Assembly: GCA_946408995.1 (NCBI GenBank)
Contig: CAMJUL010000011.1
Span: 1-60,650 of the forward strand
Direction of reading: 5' to 3'
DNA length: 60,650 bases
Source: an uncultured Clostridia bacterium
GTDB taxonomy: Bacteria > Bacillota > Clostridia > Christensenellales > Aristaeellaceae
Numbering within the stretch: the stretch's first letter is position 1; each line of letters opens with the position of its first letter. The notes beneath the pieces were generated by a model. It saw only the letters and a program-made list of their open reading frames with translations, ran no database searches and was not told the DNA's origin. Shown one piece after another: positions 32,315 to 41,184 of this stretch. Both the position numbers and the translations under genes were made by a program.

Positions 32315-33798
32315 TGATGATCCTCCAAGCCGTTTTCCCGGGCCGCAAGCAGGGCCTCACGGATGATGTCGTCGGATGTGGAACGCATGTCCTCCTCGCT
32401 GTAGGCCCTTTGGCTGAAGCGCTGGGCGTTGAGGACCTTCGGCGGTCTGCCCTGGGGTTCCGGGGGCTTTTCCCTGGCGGCTTCCTCCGGGGTGGTGACG
32501 CCGCTGTGCTTCCACCGGTCGAGGATGGAATCCATGTAGGCGATCTTGTTGCCGGTGATCCCGAAGGCCCTTTGGGCCGCCAGGGTCAGCATATCCATGC
32601 CAAAGCCGGCCTCCCGCCATTTGGCGTACCAGTTCCGGTCCGCCTGGGTGATCCTTCCGGGCCGGCCGCAGGTTTCAAAGAGGACCCGCAGATCGGCCCC
32701 GGCTGCCCGGAAGCGCTCCAGGTATTGGGTGACGGCCTCTTCGGTGGTCAGCCCCTTCTCCTCCCAGGAGGAGAGCAGCATCGTCAGTTCCTCCGTACCG
32801 CCGCCGGCCCGGGCGCATTCCTGGGAGGCGGCCTTCAATACGGCGTGGGGGAAGGTCTTGCGCCATTCCCGGTACAAATTGAGGGCCACCTGGCGGGAGA
32901 CCGCCGGGCGCAGGGGGCCGCAGATCTCAAAGGCCCGCTCGCCCTCGTCCTTCTGGGACTTCAGATGCTCCTCAAGCCCGGCGGCAGTGCGGCTGGTGGT
33001 CCGTTTGCCGATGCCGGCGAGAATGCCGTCCAGATAGGCGAAGGTGGGCTCCCCGCGGGTGGTTTCCTTCGTGGCTTCCAGGATGGCGTCGTGGCTGTAT
33101 TTCCATTCCTCGCGCCATTTGCGGTAAAGCTCGATCTCGGCGTCGCTGGCAAGCCGTCCCCGCCTGCCCAGGGCCCGGAGCACGCTTTCGGCGCCCTTCC
33201 TAAGGCTCAGGTCGTTTTTCAGCCAGCCCTCCGCGTCCTCGGCGGACCGGACACCGCTCTGCCGCATTTCCGTGGCGGTTTTTTCCGCCTTGCGGAAGGA
33301 AAACTGGGGTCCGGAGACCGCGATCAGGTGGTTGATCAGCATCAGCACCGCTTCCTGGCTCAGCCCCAGGTCCTGCACCCATTCCCAGGCCTGGGCGATC
33401 TCCGGCGGACGCACCTTGCGGCGGTCGCCGAAGGCGGCGTAGACGGATTCGGCGAAATCCACATAGGAATCGTCCGCCTTGAAGCCCGTACCGCTGTTGC
33501 GGCGCTCCAGGGGGGAATGGAACACATAGACGGGCGGGGTGCTTGTGCGCAGCGTGACCAGCCCTCGGCGTTCCCAATAGCGCAGAGCGCTTTCCACCTC
33601 GGCCTTTTCCATTTCCATTTCCGCGGCGGCGTCCTCCAGGGTGAAGCCCTCCTGGACGCCGGGACGGGTGCTGCGGTACAGGCCCCACAGGTAGACCTTG
33701 ACCTGGTCTCCCTTGGCGGCGGGCAGGTAATCCCGGATAAAGAGGTTTTCAACGCTCGTCACGCCATAGATGAGGGCGTCGGCATCCATTTCAAACAT
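32311..33798 (-). CDS. DnaD-like replication protein with repeated DnaB_2 modules
   Basis: The 495-residue protein has an N-terminal winged-helix domain (about 1-100) with EFFLRDYLP-like VENLFIRDYLPAAKGD and VKVYLWGLYR. At least three C-terminal DnaB_2-type helical modules follow (about 222-262, 306-355, 392-430), each with the Y-x-x-W-R core (YRKWREEW, YREWRKTF, YAKWREAGF). The module at about 135-190 may be a fourth. DnaD binds and remodels DNA and recruits the helicase loader, which is the next gene. The usual DnaD has one such module in about 230 residues. The start at 33798 overlaps the upstream gene by 8 nt; M4 is an alternative. Confidence 0.88.
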   Translation of the reverse strand: MFEMDADALIYGVTSVENLFIRDYLPAAKGDQVKVYLWGLYRSTRPGVQEGFTLEDAAAEMEMEKAEVESALRYWERRGLVTLRTSTPPVYVFHSPLERRNSGTGFKADDSYVDFAESVYAAFGDRRKVRPPEIAQAWEWVQDLGLSQEAVLMLINHLIAVSGPQFSFRKAEKTATEMRQSGVRSAEDAEGWLKNDLSLRKGAESVLRALGRRGRLASDAEIELYRKWREEWKYSHDAILEATKETTRGEPTFAYLDGILAGIGKRTTSRTAAGLEEHLKSQKDEGERAFEICGPLRPAVSRQVALNLYREWRKTFPHAVLKAASQECARAGGGTEELTMLLSSWEEKGLTTEEAVTQYLERFRAAGADLRVLFETCGRPGRITQADRNWYAKWREAGFGMDMLTLAAQRAFGITGNKIAYMDSILDRWKHSGVTTPEEAAREKPPEPQGRPPKVLNAQRFSQRAYSEEDMRSTSDDIIREALLAARENGLEDHQ

Positions 33799-34669
33799 GG
33801 GTCGGATCCTTTCTCCATTGGGTCATCAGTACCCCCGTCATCATCAGGGCACTGCCGAAAAGGCTGCGGGCCGTCAGGCCCTCCCCCAGCAAAAGCACGC
33901 CGGAAACCATGCTGAACACCGCTTCCAGGCTCATCACCAAGGCGGCCAGGGCCGGCGGAGCGTCCCGCTGTCCAACGGCCTGCATCAGGAAGCCAAAGCC
34001 CGTGGACAAAACGCCGCAGTACAGCATGGGACCCAGAACCGTACGCAGGGACGGCAGGGAGGGAAGGCCTGTCAGGAGCATGCCGGAAAGGTTCAGAAGG
34101 GCGGAGATGAAAAACTGGACGGTGCACAGGATCAGGGGATCGGTGAAGCGCACGAAATGGTCCGTGCACTGGATGTGGACGGTCCAGAACAGGGCCCCCA
34201 GCAGGATGGCGGCCTCGGCCGCCCCAAGGGACAACTGCTCCGAGGGGGAAACGCACAGAAGGTAGCTGCCCGTCAGGGCGGGGAGAAGAGCCAGCGCCTG
34301 GATCGGGCGTATTTTCTGCCCCAGGGCGAGGCCGCTGAGGGGCACCAGCACTACGTACAGGGAGGTGAGGAACCCGGTTTTGCCGGCCCCGGCCTCGCCG
34401 ACGCCGCTCTGCTGGCCCAGGGCGGCGGCAAAGAGGGCGGTTCCCACGATCCCGCCCCGGACAAGATCCCCGGCGGTCAGGGAAAGGCGTTCCCGCCGGA
34501 TCTTTGCCAGGGCAAAGGGGAGCACGCTCAGCCCTGCCAGAAGGTATTTGAAGGTGTTGAACTGGAAGGGGGTCATGCAGGCGTCCGCCACCCGCTGGAA
34601 GGACATGGAAAAGCCCCAGACAACGCTGGTCAGAAGCAGCCGAAGGAGGGCGGCGCGCTGTCTATTCAT
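33791..34669 (-). CDS. EamA/DMT-superfamily transporter
   Basis: The 292-residue protein has about ten membrane segments in two halves of five, as in EamA proteins. The first half begins LLLTSVVWGFSMSFQRVA, and the second carries GALFWTVHIQCTDHFVRF and SLEAVFSMVSGVLLLGEGL, a typical C-half motif. Such proteins export or import small metabolites; the substrate is unknown. It overlaps both the ATPase gene upstream and the DnaD gene downstream by 8 nt, so it is translated within the operon although functionally unrelated. Confidence 0.9.
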   Translation of the reverse strand: MNRQRAALLRLLLTSVVWGFSMSFQRVADACMTPFQFNTFKYLLAGLSVLPFALAKIRRERLSLTAGDLVRGGIVGTALFAAALGQQSGVGEAGAGKTGFLTSLYVVLVPLSGLALGQKIRPIQALALLPALTGSYLLCVSPSEQLSLGAAEAAILLGALFWTVHIQCTDHFVRFTDPLILCTVQFFISALLNLSGMLLTGLPSLPSLRTVLGPMLYCGVLSTGFGFLMQAVGQRDAPPALAALVMSLEAVFSMVSGVLLLGEGLTARSLFGSALMMTGVLMTQWRKDPTHV

Positions 34670-37040
34670 GGACCGTCCTCCGGTCCGGACGCAAAGGACC
34701 GCAAAGCAGGATCACCAGGGCGCCGAAGCCGGACATGGCAGCCTGGATCAGCCATTGACGGGTGGTGAGGGGGACCAGGTAGAACACATGCCCCCAAAGG
34801 AGCACGCACAGGAAAAAGGCCGCGGCGGACAATGTGACCACCCAGAAGCGAAGCTTCGTAAAGGGGATGCAGACGCTCAGCAGCATCACAAGGCCGGCGA
34901 AGCCGGCGGCCAGGGTGGCCATGGTGGAGCAGACCTCCGGGGAGAAGGTGCCCTCCAGCAGGGCGGCGGTCACCCCGGCTGCAGTGACCGCAAAGGCGGC
35001 TGGAAGGGCCCGTCGGAACACGGTGCGCAGAAAATCGCCCCGGATGGGGGTGTAATTGGGCTCAAAGGCCAGGAAAAAAGAGGGAATGCCCACCGTCAGG
35101 GAGGAGATGAGGGAGAGCTGAATGGGCCTGAAGGGATAGGTGGCGGGCAGGAAGAGCATCACAAGGCTCAGCGCGAAGGAATACAGGGTTTTGACCAGGA
35201 AGAGGGAAGCCGTCCGGCCGATGTTGTTGATGACCCGCCGGCCCTCGCCCACCACCTGGGGCAGGGTGGAATAGTCGTCGCTGAGCATGGTCAGCTGGGC
35301 TGCGCGGCGGGCCGCGTCGCTGCCGGACCCCATGGCGATGGAGCAGTCGGCGGCTTTCATGGCGGGGATATCGTTGACGCCGTCCCCGGTCATGGCCACC
35401 GTGCGGCCCGCGGCCTGCAGGGCCTCCACCAGGAGGCATTTGCCCTGGGGGGTCACGCGGCCGAAAACGGTGTTGGCCTCCGCCAGGGCCCGTACCTCCT
35501 CCTTGGGGGTGTCGGGGCCAAGGAAGGAAACGTCGGCGCAACGATCCGCCCCGGGGACGCCGACCCGTTTGGCGATGGCGGAAACGGTGCGGGGGTCGTC
35601 CCCGCTGAGGATCTTGATCTGAACGTGCTGGGACTCAAAGTAGCGCAGGGTCTCCTCACAGCCGGGACGGATCTCGTCCCGCAGCAAAAGAAAGCCCATG
35701 AGGCGTTCGATGCCGGGCAGCTTCCGGTCCCGGATGGTGCCGCCGCAGCGCACAAGGCACAGTACCCGAAGGCCCCCGGAGGACCAGGCGTCGCACTTTT
35801 CCCTCAGGGCAGGGGTAAACAATTCCCCCAGCAGGAAGGAAGGGGCGCCGGCGGCGTAAGTCACCCCGTCCGCGAAGGACGCAGCGCTGTATTTCCTTTC
35901 CGAGGAGAAGGGAAGGGAGGCCACGGGTGTCTCCGTCCCCGCGGGGAAGGCAAGGCTCACCGCCGTCATGGTGGGCCCGGAAGTATCCACCCCGCCGAGA
36001 AACCGGGAAAGCGCCCGGGCGATCTCCTCCCGGCCGCATTCCTGGGGCACGACCTCCTCCAGCGTCATTTTTCCGCTGGTCAGGGTGCCGGTTTTGTCCA
36101 GACAAAGGGTATCCACCCGGGCCAGGGACTCAATGGAGTATAGTTCCCGGACCATGGTCCCCTTCCGGCTCAGCTTCATGACGCCGGCCATCAGGGCGGT
36201 GGAGGTCAGCAGGATCAGTCCTTCGGGCAGCATGCCGATCATGGCGGCCACGGCGGAGGGGACCGCCCCCTGCAGGGGCACATGACGGACGGCGTACAGC
36301 CGGTAGAACAGGGCCGCGCCGATGGGGAGCATCAGGTAGGAGGCGATGCGTACCAGCCGCTTCATGTCGTGCATCAGGCGGGACCGGGGCGGACGGACGC
36401 GTTTGGCGATCTTCTGGAGCCGGCTGACGTAGCTTTCCTCGCCCACGAAGACCAATTGGCAGGTAAAGCGTCCCTCGGAAATGTAGCTGCCGCTCAGAAG
36501 CAGGCTCCCTGCCTCCTTGGGCACGGCCCGGCTTTCACCGGTGATCAGGCTTTCGTTGGCGGCGCCGATCCCATCCACCACCAGCGCGTCGGCGGGGACC
36601 TGATCCCCGGCGCGCAGGATCACAAGGTCCCCCTCCACGAGGCGGCCGGCCTTTTCCTGACGGGGTTCCCCGTCCCGGAGGACCTGCACGGGGCTTTCGC
36701 TGAGCAGCTGCATTTTGCGTATGGTGCGCCGGGTGCGGATCTCCTGCACCGTGCCGATGAGGGCGTTGCTGATGACGACCCCCATGAACAGCAGGTTCCG
36801 GTAGGCGCCCACCCAGATGAGCGCCGCGGCGAGGCAGCAGTTGAGCAGGTTAAAAAGCGTAAACAGGTTCCCAAAGAGCACCTGCAGAAAAGATTTTCCC
36901 GGGTCGGCGCCGTGCTGGTTGCCTTTGCCCTGCCGGCGCCTTTCCTCGGCTTCCGCGCTTGTCAGTCCGGCGGGCGGGGTGCGGACAAGGTTCTCGGGCA
37001 GGACGGGCAGCTTCAGGGGCGCGTGTGGATCCGATGCCAT
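34662..37040 (-). CDS. Cation-transporting P-type ATPase (CtpE-like)
   Basis: The 792-residue pump has the actuator motif TGES, the phosphorylation site D315 in DKTGTLT, and the hinge TGDGVNDIPAMKAADCSIAMG. The membrane motif IGMLPEGLILL lies in M4, in place of the CPx of heavy-metal pumps. PEGL with this size resembles calcium- or magnesium-related ATPases of the CtpE group. A C-terminal four-helix membrane block follows the hinge. It begins 1 nt after the ligA stop codon. The transported ion is inferred from the M4 motif only. Confidence 0.9.
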   Translation of the reverse strand: MASDPHAPLKLPVLPENLVRTPPAGLTSAEAEERRRQGKGNQHGADPGKSFLQVLFGNLFTLFNLLNCCLAAALIWVGAYRNLLFMGVVISNALIGTVQEIRTRRTIRKMQLLSESPVQVLRDGEPRQEKAGRLVEGDLVILRAGDQVPADALVVDGIGAANESLITGESRAVPKEAGSLLLSGSYISEGRFTCQLVFVGEESYVSRLQKIAKRVRPPRSRLMHDMKRLVRIASYLMLPIGAALFYRLYAVRHVPLQGAVPSAVAAMIGMLPEGLILLTSTALMAGVMKLSRKGTMVRELYSIESLARVDTLCLDKTGTLTSGKMTLEEVVPQECGREEIARALSRFLGGVDTSGPTMTAVSLAFPAGTETPVASLPFSSERKYSAASFADGVTYAAGAPSFLLGELFTPALREKCDAWSSGGLRVLCLVRCGGTIRDRKLPGIERLMGFLLLRDEIRPGCEETLRYFESQHVQIKILSGDDPRTVSAIAKRVGVPGADRCADVSFLGPDTPKEEVRALAEANTVFGRVTPQGKCLLVEALQAAGRTVAMTGDGVNDIPAMKAADCSIAMGSGSDAARRAAQLTMLSDDYSTLPQVVGEGRRVINNIGRTASLFLVKTLYSFALSLVMLFLPATYPFRPIQLSLISSLTVGIPSFFLAFEPNYTPIRGDFLRTVFRRALPAAFAVTAAGVTAALLEGTFSPEVCSTMATLAAGFAGLVMLLSVCIPFTKLRFWVVTLSAAAFFLCVLLWGHVFYLVPLTTRQWLIQAAMSGFGALVILLCGPLRPDRRTVHE

Positions 37041-37041
37041 G

Positions 37042-39015
37042 TTATCCCTCGCTTCCTTGAAGTGAAAAACGCCGGATCAATTCGTCCTCGGACAGGACGG
37101 GAACGCCCAGCTCCGCCGCCTTTTTGTTTTTCGCGGATCCCGACGAGCGGTCGTTGTTGATCAGATAATCGGTTTTTTTCGTAACGCTGCCGGTGACCTT
37201 GCCCCCCTGGGCTTCGATGAGGGCCTTGAGGGCGGCCCGGTTCCGGAAGCGGGTGACCTCGCCGGTGATGACGAACACAAGCCCCTGACAGAGGGTCCCG
37301 GCGGGGGTTTTGTCCGTCTCCGAAACATGGACCTCCGCAAGGAGCCGCCGGAAGGCCGCGTCCTGGCTGTCGTCCCGGAACCAGCGGACGACGGCCGCGG
37401 ATTTCTCCGGGCCGATGCCGTCAATGGAGGCGAACACGTCCTCCCCGTTCCCTTCCCGGGAAAGGGTCCGGATCTCCTCCAGGGAGTGACGGGACAGGAG
37501 CAGCTTTGCGACCTCCGGGCCGCAAAGGGGGATGTTCAGGGCGTACAGCAGTTTTTTCCCGGCCACGTCCCGGCTTTTTTCGACGCTGGACAAAAGATTG
37601 GAGACGGATCTTTCCCCGAAGCCCTCCAGCTCCCGGATGCGGTCGGCGTGGGCGGAAAGATGGTACAGATCCGCGTATTCCTTTACAAGGCCCAGGTTGA
37701 TCAGCCGCACCAAGGTCTGGGTGGAGAGCCCGTCGATGTTCATCCCGGGCTTGGAGACAAAACGGGCGAACCGGCGGATCTGCCGGGCCGGGCAGGAGGC
37801 GTTCAGGCAGTGCAGCGTCTCCGCGCCGCTTGCGGAAAGCCGGAGCGAGACCTCCCCGCCGCAGACGGGACAGGCCGCGGGGACGGTGAAGTCCCCCTGC
37901 TTTTCAAGGACGCCGATCACCTTGGGGATGATTTTGTTGGCCTTGATGACCCGGATGCGGGTGCCGGCCCCCCCAAGGCCCAGCCTGCGGCATTCGGAAA
38001 TGTTGTGCAAAGTGGAGCGGGTGACGGTCGTTCCCTCCAGGCGCACCGGACGGAAGACCGCTACCGGAGTAATTGCGGAGGCGGCGCAGGACCACTCCAC
38101 GCGCTCGAGCACCGTATCCGCGCTTTCGTCGGCCCATTTGAAGGCGAGGCCGGCGCGGGTCATGTGGTGCCCGGTCACGGACCCGCCGGAAGCGTATACC
38201 GTGTCGTCGTAGGTGATGACCAGGCCGTCCACCGGGTAGGGGGACAGGCCCTTGTCTGCCCGGTCGGACCAGCGGGAAATGACCTGCGGCAGCATGTCCG
38301 GGTCGGGAACGCTCTCCCGCTGGACGGTCTCAAAGCCCAGCTTGTCCAGGTAGCTTAGCCGCTGCCCCCAGCCGGGCAGGTCTCTTTCCGTATAAACCAG
38401 GGTGAAGGGGACAAAGCGGATGTGCCTGCGGCGGATCTCGTCCGTGTCCTTGAGGGAGAGGGAGCCGGAGGCCAGGTTGCGGGGATTGGCGTAATCCTCG
38501 CCGCTCTCCAGCAAAAAGGCCTCAAAATCCGCGTAGGAAATGACCGCCTCGCCCCGGATGACCAGCTTTCCCGTCTCCGCGATGCGCCGGGGGATGCCGT
38601 GCAGAGCCTCCGCGAGGGAGGTCACGTTGGCGCCGGTCACGCCGTTGCCGCGGGTCAGGAGGCGCCGGAGAAGGCCGTTTTCATAGGTGGCTACCAGCGT
38701 CAGGCCGTCCTCCTTCCAGGAGCACCAGACGGGTTTGCCTCCGGCCCATTTGACCAGCTCGCCCACGTCCTTTGTTTTGGCCAGGGAAAGGGCGGGAAAC
38801 TCATGCCGTTCCTCCAGGCTGTGGGCTGGAGGGGCCTCCGAGACCCTTTGGGTGGGGCTGTCCGGGTAGATCAGGCCGCTTTCCGCCTCCAGACGGGAAA
38901 GCTCGTCAAAGGCCGCGTCCCATTCGTAATCGGTCATGATTTCTCTTTTGCCGCCGTAATAAGCCTCCGAAGCGGCGTTGAGCCGATCGATCAGCGAACG
39001 GATTCTTTCTTCCAT
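37042..39015 (-). CDS. ligA: NAD-dependent DNA ligase, divergent clostridial type
   Basis: The 657-residue ligase has an Ia domain, the adenylation lysine K101 in SWKEDG, a zinc finger (CPVCGG, later CLNASCP), helix-hairpin-helix repeats (LEGFGERSVSNLL, IDGIGPEKSAAVV) and a C-terminal BRCT domain. Several hallmark residues differ from the canonical enzyme: TRGNG replaces TRGDG, GANVT replaces GEDVT, and S99 replaces the usual glutamate two residues before the lysine. I recall this variant set from other clostridial LigA proteins. AGGAGG precedes the ATG at 39015. It is the first gene of a six-gene operon. If it is the only ligase, it must be essential. Confidence 0.92.
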   Translation of the reverse strand: MEERIRSLIDRLNAASEAYYGGKREIMTDYEWDAAFDELSRLEAESGLIYPDSPTQRVSEAPPAHSLEERHEFPALSLAKTKDVGELVKWAGGKPVWCSWKEDGLTLVATYENGLLRRLLTRGNGVTGANVTSLAEALHGIPRRIAETGKLVIRGEAVISYADFEAFLLESGEDYANPRNLASGSLSLKDTDEIRRRHIRFVPFTLVYTERDLPGWGQRLSYLDKLGFETVQRESVPDPDMLPQVISRWSDRADKGLSPYPVDGLVITYDDTVYASGGSVTGHHMTRAGLAFKWADESADTVLERVEWSCAASAITPVAVFRPVRLEGTTVTRSTLHNISECRRLGLGGAGTRIRVIKANKIIPKVIGVLEKQGDFTVPAACPVCGGEVSLRLSASGAETLHCLNASCPARQIRRFARFVSKPGMNIDGLSTQTLVRLINLGLVKEYADLYHLSAHADRIRELEGFGERSVSNLLSSVEKSRDVAGKKLLYALNIPLCGPEVAKLLLSRHSLEEIRTLSREGNGEDVFASIDGIGPEKSAAVVRWFRDDSQDAAFRRLLAEVHVSETDKTPAGTLCQGLVFVITGEVTRFRNRAALKALIEAQGGKVTGSVTKKTDYLINNDRSSGSAKNKKAAELGVPVLSEDELIRRFSLQGSEG

Positions 39016-39041
39016 GGGGAACCTCCTGAACAGGGCTGGCC

Positions 39042-39083
39042 CCCCCGCGAGCCGCGGGGGAAGCCGTCCTTCCGATTATACCA
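39042..39083 (-). promoter_or_regulatory. Extended -10 promoter and 5' hairpin of the ligA operon
   Basis: On the minus strand, TGGTATAAT (39083-39075) is a perfect extended -10. A stem-loop CCCCCGCG/CGCGGGGG (39060-39053 with 39049-39042) follows before the ribosome site. Confidence 0.7.
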
Positions 39084-39179
39084 TCATTCCCTCCGGCATA
39101 CAATCCGGTTTTGCCGGGGCGGAGGGGAAACCCCGGCCCCCTGCCCGGACCGGAGAGGGGCGCCTTGAACGGGGAAGGA

Positions 39180-39208
39180 TGGAAAAAGAGCGCCGGATAT
39201 GGTATACT
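39180..39208 (+). promoter_or_regulatory. Promoter of the FHA-ftsW-pbp operon
   Basis: TGGAAA (39180-39185), a 17-bp spacer and TATACT (39203-39208) with an upstream TG (extended -10). The leader is short (about 25 nt) and has no hairpin. Confidence 0.6.
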
Positions 39209-39236
39209 TGTCTCCCACAGGAAAGGAGGGAGCGCC

Positions 39237-39902
39237 ATGAACGAAGCGGCCTATCAGATCCTGGCCCGGTGTATGCGGTTTGTTTTCCTTTTGCTGGGCG
39301 CTCTCGTCTTTCTTTTGGGCCTGAGGATGATGGCCCGGGAAAAAGGCCGCTGGCGGAAGGAAAAAAAGCAGCTGCCGGACGCAGGCTTCATCGGGGAAAT
39401 CGTGGACGAGGACAGCATGAAGGCCTCCGCGCTGCCCCATCAGGGCTGCATCGGCGCATCTTCCCGGTGCGACGTGAAAGTATCGGGCAGAGAGGTGCGG
39501 GGCAGGCATACGGATTTCCTGTTTGTGGAGGGCAGGGGCCTTCGGATCACGCCGCGTCGAGGCGCAGCGGTGATGCTGGACGGGAAAAGGATCGGGCGCA
39601 GCGGCTATGCCCTTCACGGGAGCCGGCTGAGCATCGGCGCCTGCACCCTCCGGGTACGCCTGTTCGCGGGACTGAAGGTCCCGGAGCGCGGCCTTTCGGG
39701 CCTGGAGGACGGCGCGGGGGAAGCGGATCCACTGAAGCAGCTTGGAGACGGAGAGGCGGAGGACTGGACGGAAATGGTGCCGCTGCCCACGGACCATGTG
39801 GAGGGGGAGGAGGACTACCTACCCCCCTTCGGGGAGGAAGCGGATGCGCCGGCGGGGCCTTACGGCAGAAAGGACAGGGGGAGACAGCGTGAGGAAGAAT
39901 AA
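39237..39902 (+). CDS. Membrane-anchored FHA-domain protein
   Basis: The 221-residue product starts at the ATG at 39237 behind AAAGGAGGG. A single N-terminal membrane helix (about 12-32, FVFLLLGALVFLLGLRMM) is followed by a forkhead-associated fold (about 65-145) with GCIGASSRCDVKV, GRHTDFLF, GLRITP, and ALHGSRLSIGACTLRVRL. FHA domains bind phosphothreonine peptides. The C-terminal 60 residues are acidic and disordered. It overlaps the SEDS gene by 14 nt. The FHA-SEDS-PBP order recalls the actinobacterial fhaB-rodA-pbpA cluster, where FHA proteins link Ser/Thr kinase signals to wall synthesis. No kinase gene is in the window. Confidence 0.85.
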   Translation: MNEAAYQILARCMRFVFLLLGALVFLLGLRMMAREKGRWRKEKKQLPDAGFIGEIVDEDSMKASALPHQGCIGASSRCDVKVSGREVRGRHTDFLFVEGRGLRITPRRGAAVMLDGKRIGRSGYALHGSRLSIGACTLRVRLFAGLKVPERGLSGLEDGAGEADPLKQLGDGEAEDWTEMVPLPTDHVEGEEDYLPPFGEEADAPAGPYGRKDRGRQREEE

Positions 39903-41160
39903 GGACTCCGGCGCGCCCCGGAGGATCGGAGGGGACGAACGGAAGCACTCTTCCGGCGGGATCCTGCCGTTGGTGGAGGCATTCGATGTTCTCTCGTTCC
40001 TGCTTCTTTTTTTGAAAACGGGGTCCTTCGCGGCCCTGGGCATGGCCGTTGCGGTCCCCTGCGCGCTGGGACTTTTGTACCGTCTGATGCGCAGACGATT
40101 CTATGCCGACGGTTTGCTTCTGGCGCTGACGGCGTTTCTCTGCTCCCTGGGGCTCCTTCTTCAGTTCCGTTTTGACGAGGGGCGGGGCTGGAACCAGGCG
40201 CTGAGCGTCCTTCTGGGGATGGGCGCCATGGCGGCTTGCATCCTGTTTGTCCGGTTCGCAAAACGATGGACCCTTTACGCCCCCCTGATGATGCTCGGCG
40301 GCTGGGGCCTTTTGCTGCTGCCAGTGCTCTTCGGGCATGAGATCAACGGGGCCAAGGGGTGGCTGACCGTAGGGCCGGTGACCTTCCAGCCCTCGGAGGC
40401 GGTCAAGCTGGCCCACCTGTGCGTGACCGCCTACCTGCTTTCAAGAAGAAAGCTGGTGGGGGCGGGGGTGTTTTCCCTGGGCTGTTTGGCGCTGCTTCTT
40501 CTGCAGCGGGACCTGGGTACGGCGCTGCTCTATTACGGGGTGACCCTGGTGATGATGTATGTTTCCACGGGCTCCCTGGCGCTGGGGGGCATCGGGCTTG
40601 CGGCCGGCGCGGCCGGCGCGGTCTACGGCTATACCGCCTTTTCCCATGTCAAGCGCCGGGTGGCCATCTGGAGAAACCCCTGGGCGGATCCCTCCGGGGC
40701 GGGATACCAGATCGTTCAGTCCCTGATCGCCATCGCCAACGGAGGGCTTTTTGGGGTGGGCCTGGGGCTGGGCAACGCGTCGGTGATCCCCTATTATTAC
40801 AATGATTTTGTTTTTTCCGTGCTGCTCAACGAGTTCGGGGGCCTTTTTGGCCTCGCGGTGCTGGGGATCTACCTGCTGATCGGGATGCGGGCGCTGATGA
40901 TCGCCCGGCGGGCGGACACGGTGTTCGACGCCCTTCTGGCGGTGGGCTGCGGGGTCCAGATGTGCCTGCAGACCTTCGTCATCGTGGGCGGGAACATCAA
41001 GCTGATCCCGCTGACGGGCGTGACGCTGCCGCTGCTGAGCTACGGGGGGACCTCCATGATCTCAAGCCTGTGCGTCCTGGGTCTTTTGCAGGGGGTGGCC
41101 GCCCGCGTGGAATACGGCCTGGAGCGGGACCGGAGGCTGGCGGGCGAAGGCGGGAAATAA
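39889..41160 (+). CDS. FtsW/RodA-family SEDS protein, second copy
   Basis: The 423-residue protein has about ten membrane segments and SEDS motifs: NGAKGWLTVGPVTFQPSEAVKLAHL, QRDLGTALLYYGV, GYQIVQSLIAIANGGLFGVGLG, NDFVFSVLLNEFGGLFGL and TGVTLPLLSYGGTS. The chosen start is a GTG at 39889 with GGGGGAG upstream; earlier in-frame ATGs lie inside the FHA gene and give a nonsense N-terminus. It would polymerise glycan with the PBP encoded next. It may serve division (FtsW) or another growth mode; sequence alone does not decide. Confidence 0.92.
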   Translation: MRKNKDSGAPRRIGGDERKHSSGGILPLVEAFDVLSFLLLFLKTGSFAALGMAVAVPCALGLLYRLMRRRFYADGLLLALTAFLCSLGLLLQFRFDEGRGWNQALSVLLGMGAMAACILFVRFAKRWTLYAPLMMLGGWGLLLLPVLFGHEINGAKGWLTVGPVTFQPSEAVKLAHLCVTAYLLSRRKLVGAGVFSLGCLALLLLQRDLGTALLYYGVTLVMMYVSTGSLALGGIGLAAGAAGAVYGYTAFSHVKRRVAIWRNPWADPSGAGYQIVQSLIAIANGGLFGVGLGLGNASVIPYYYNDFVFSVLLNEFGGLFGLAVLGIYLLIGMRALMIARRADTVFDALLAVGCGVQMCLQTFVIVGGNIKLIPLTGVTLPLLSYGGTSMISSLCVLGLLQGVAARVEYGLERDRRLAGEGGK

Positions 41161-41184
41161 AGCATTTGGGAAAGGAGGAGGACC

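Noticed and set aside
39742-39888. Longer N-terminus for the second SEDS protein
   Set aside because: The extension lies inside the FHA gene, is Arg-rich nonsense, and a GTG with a ribosome site exists at 39889.
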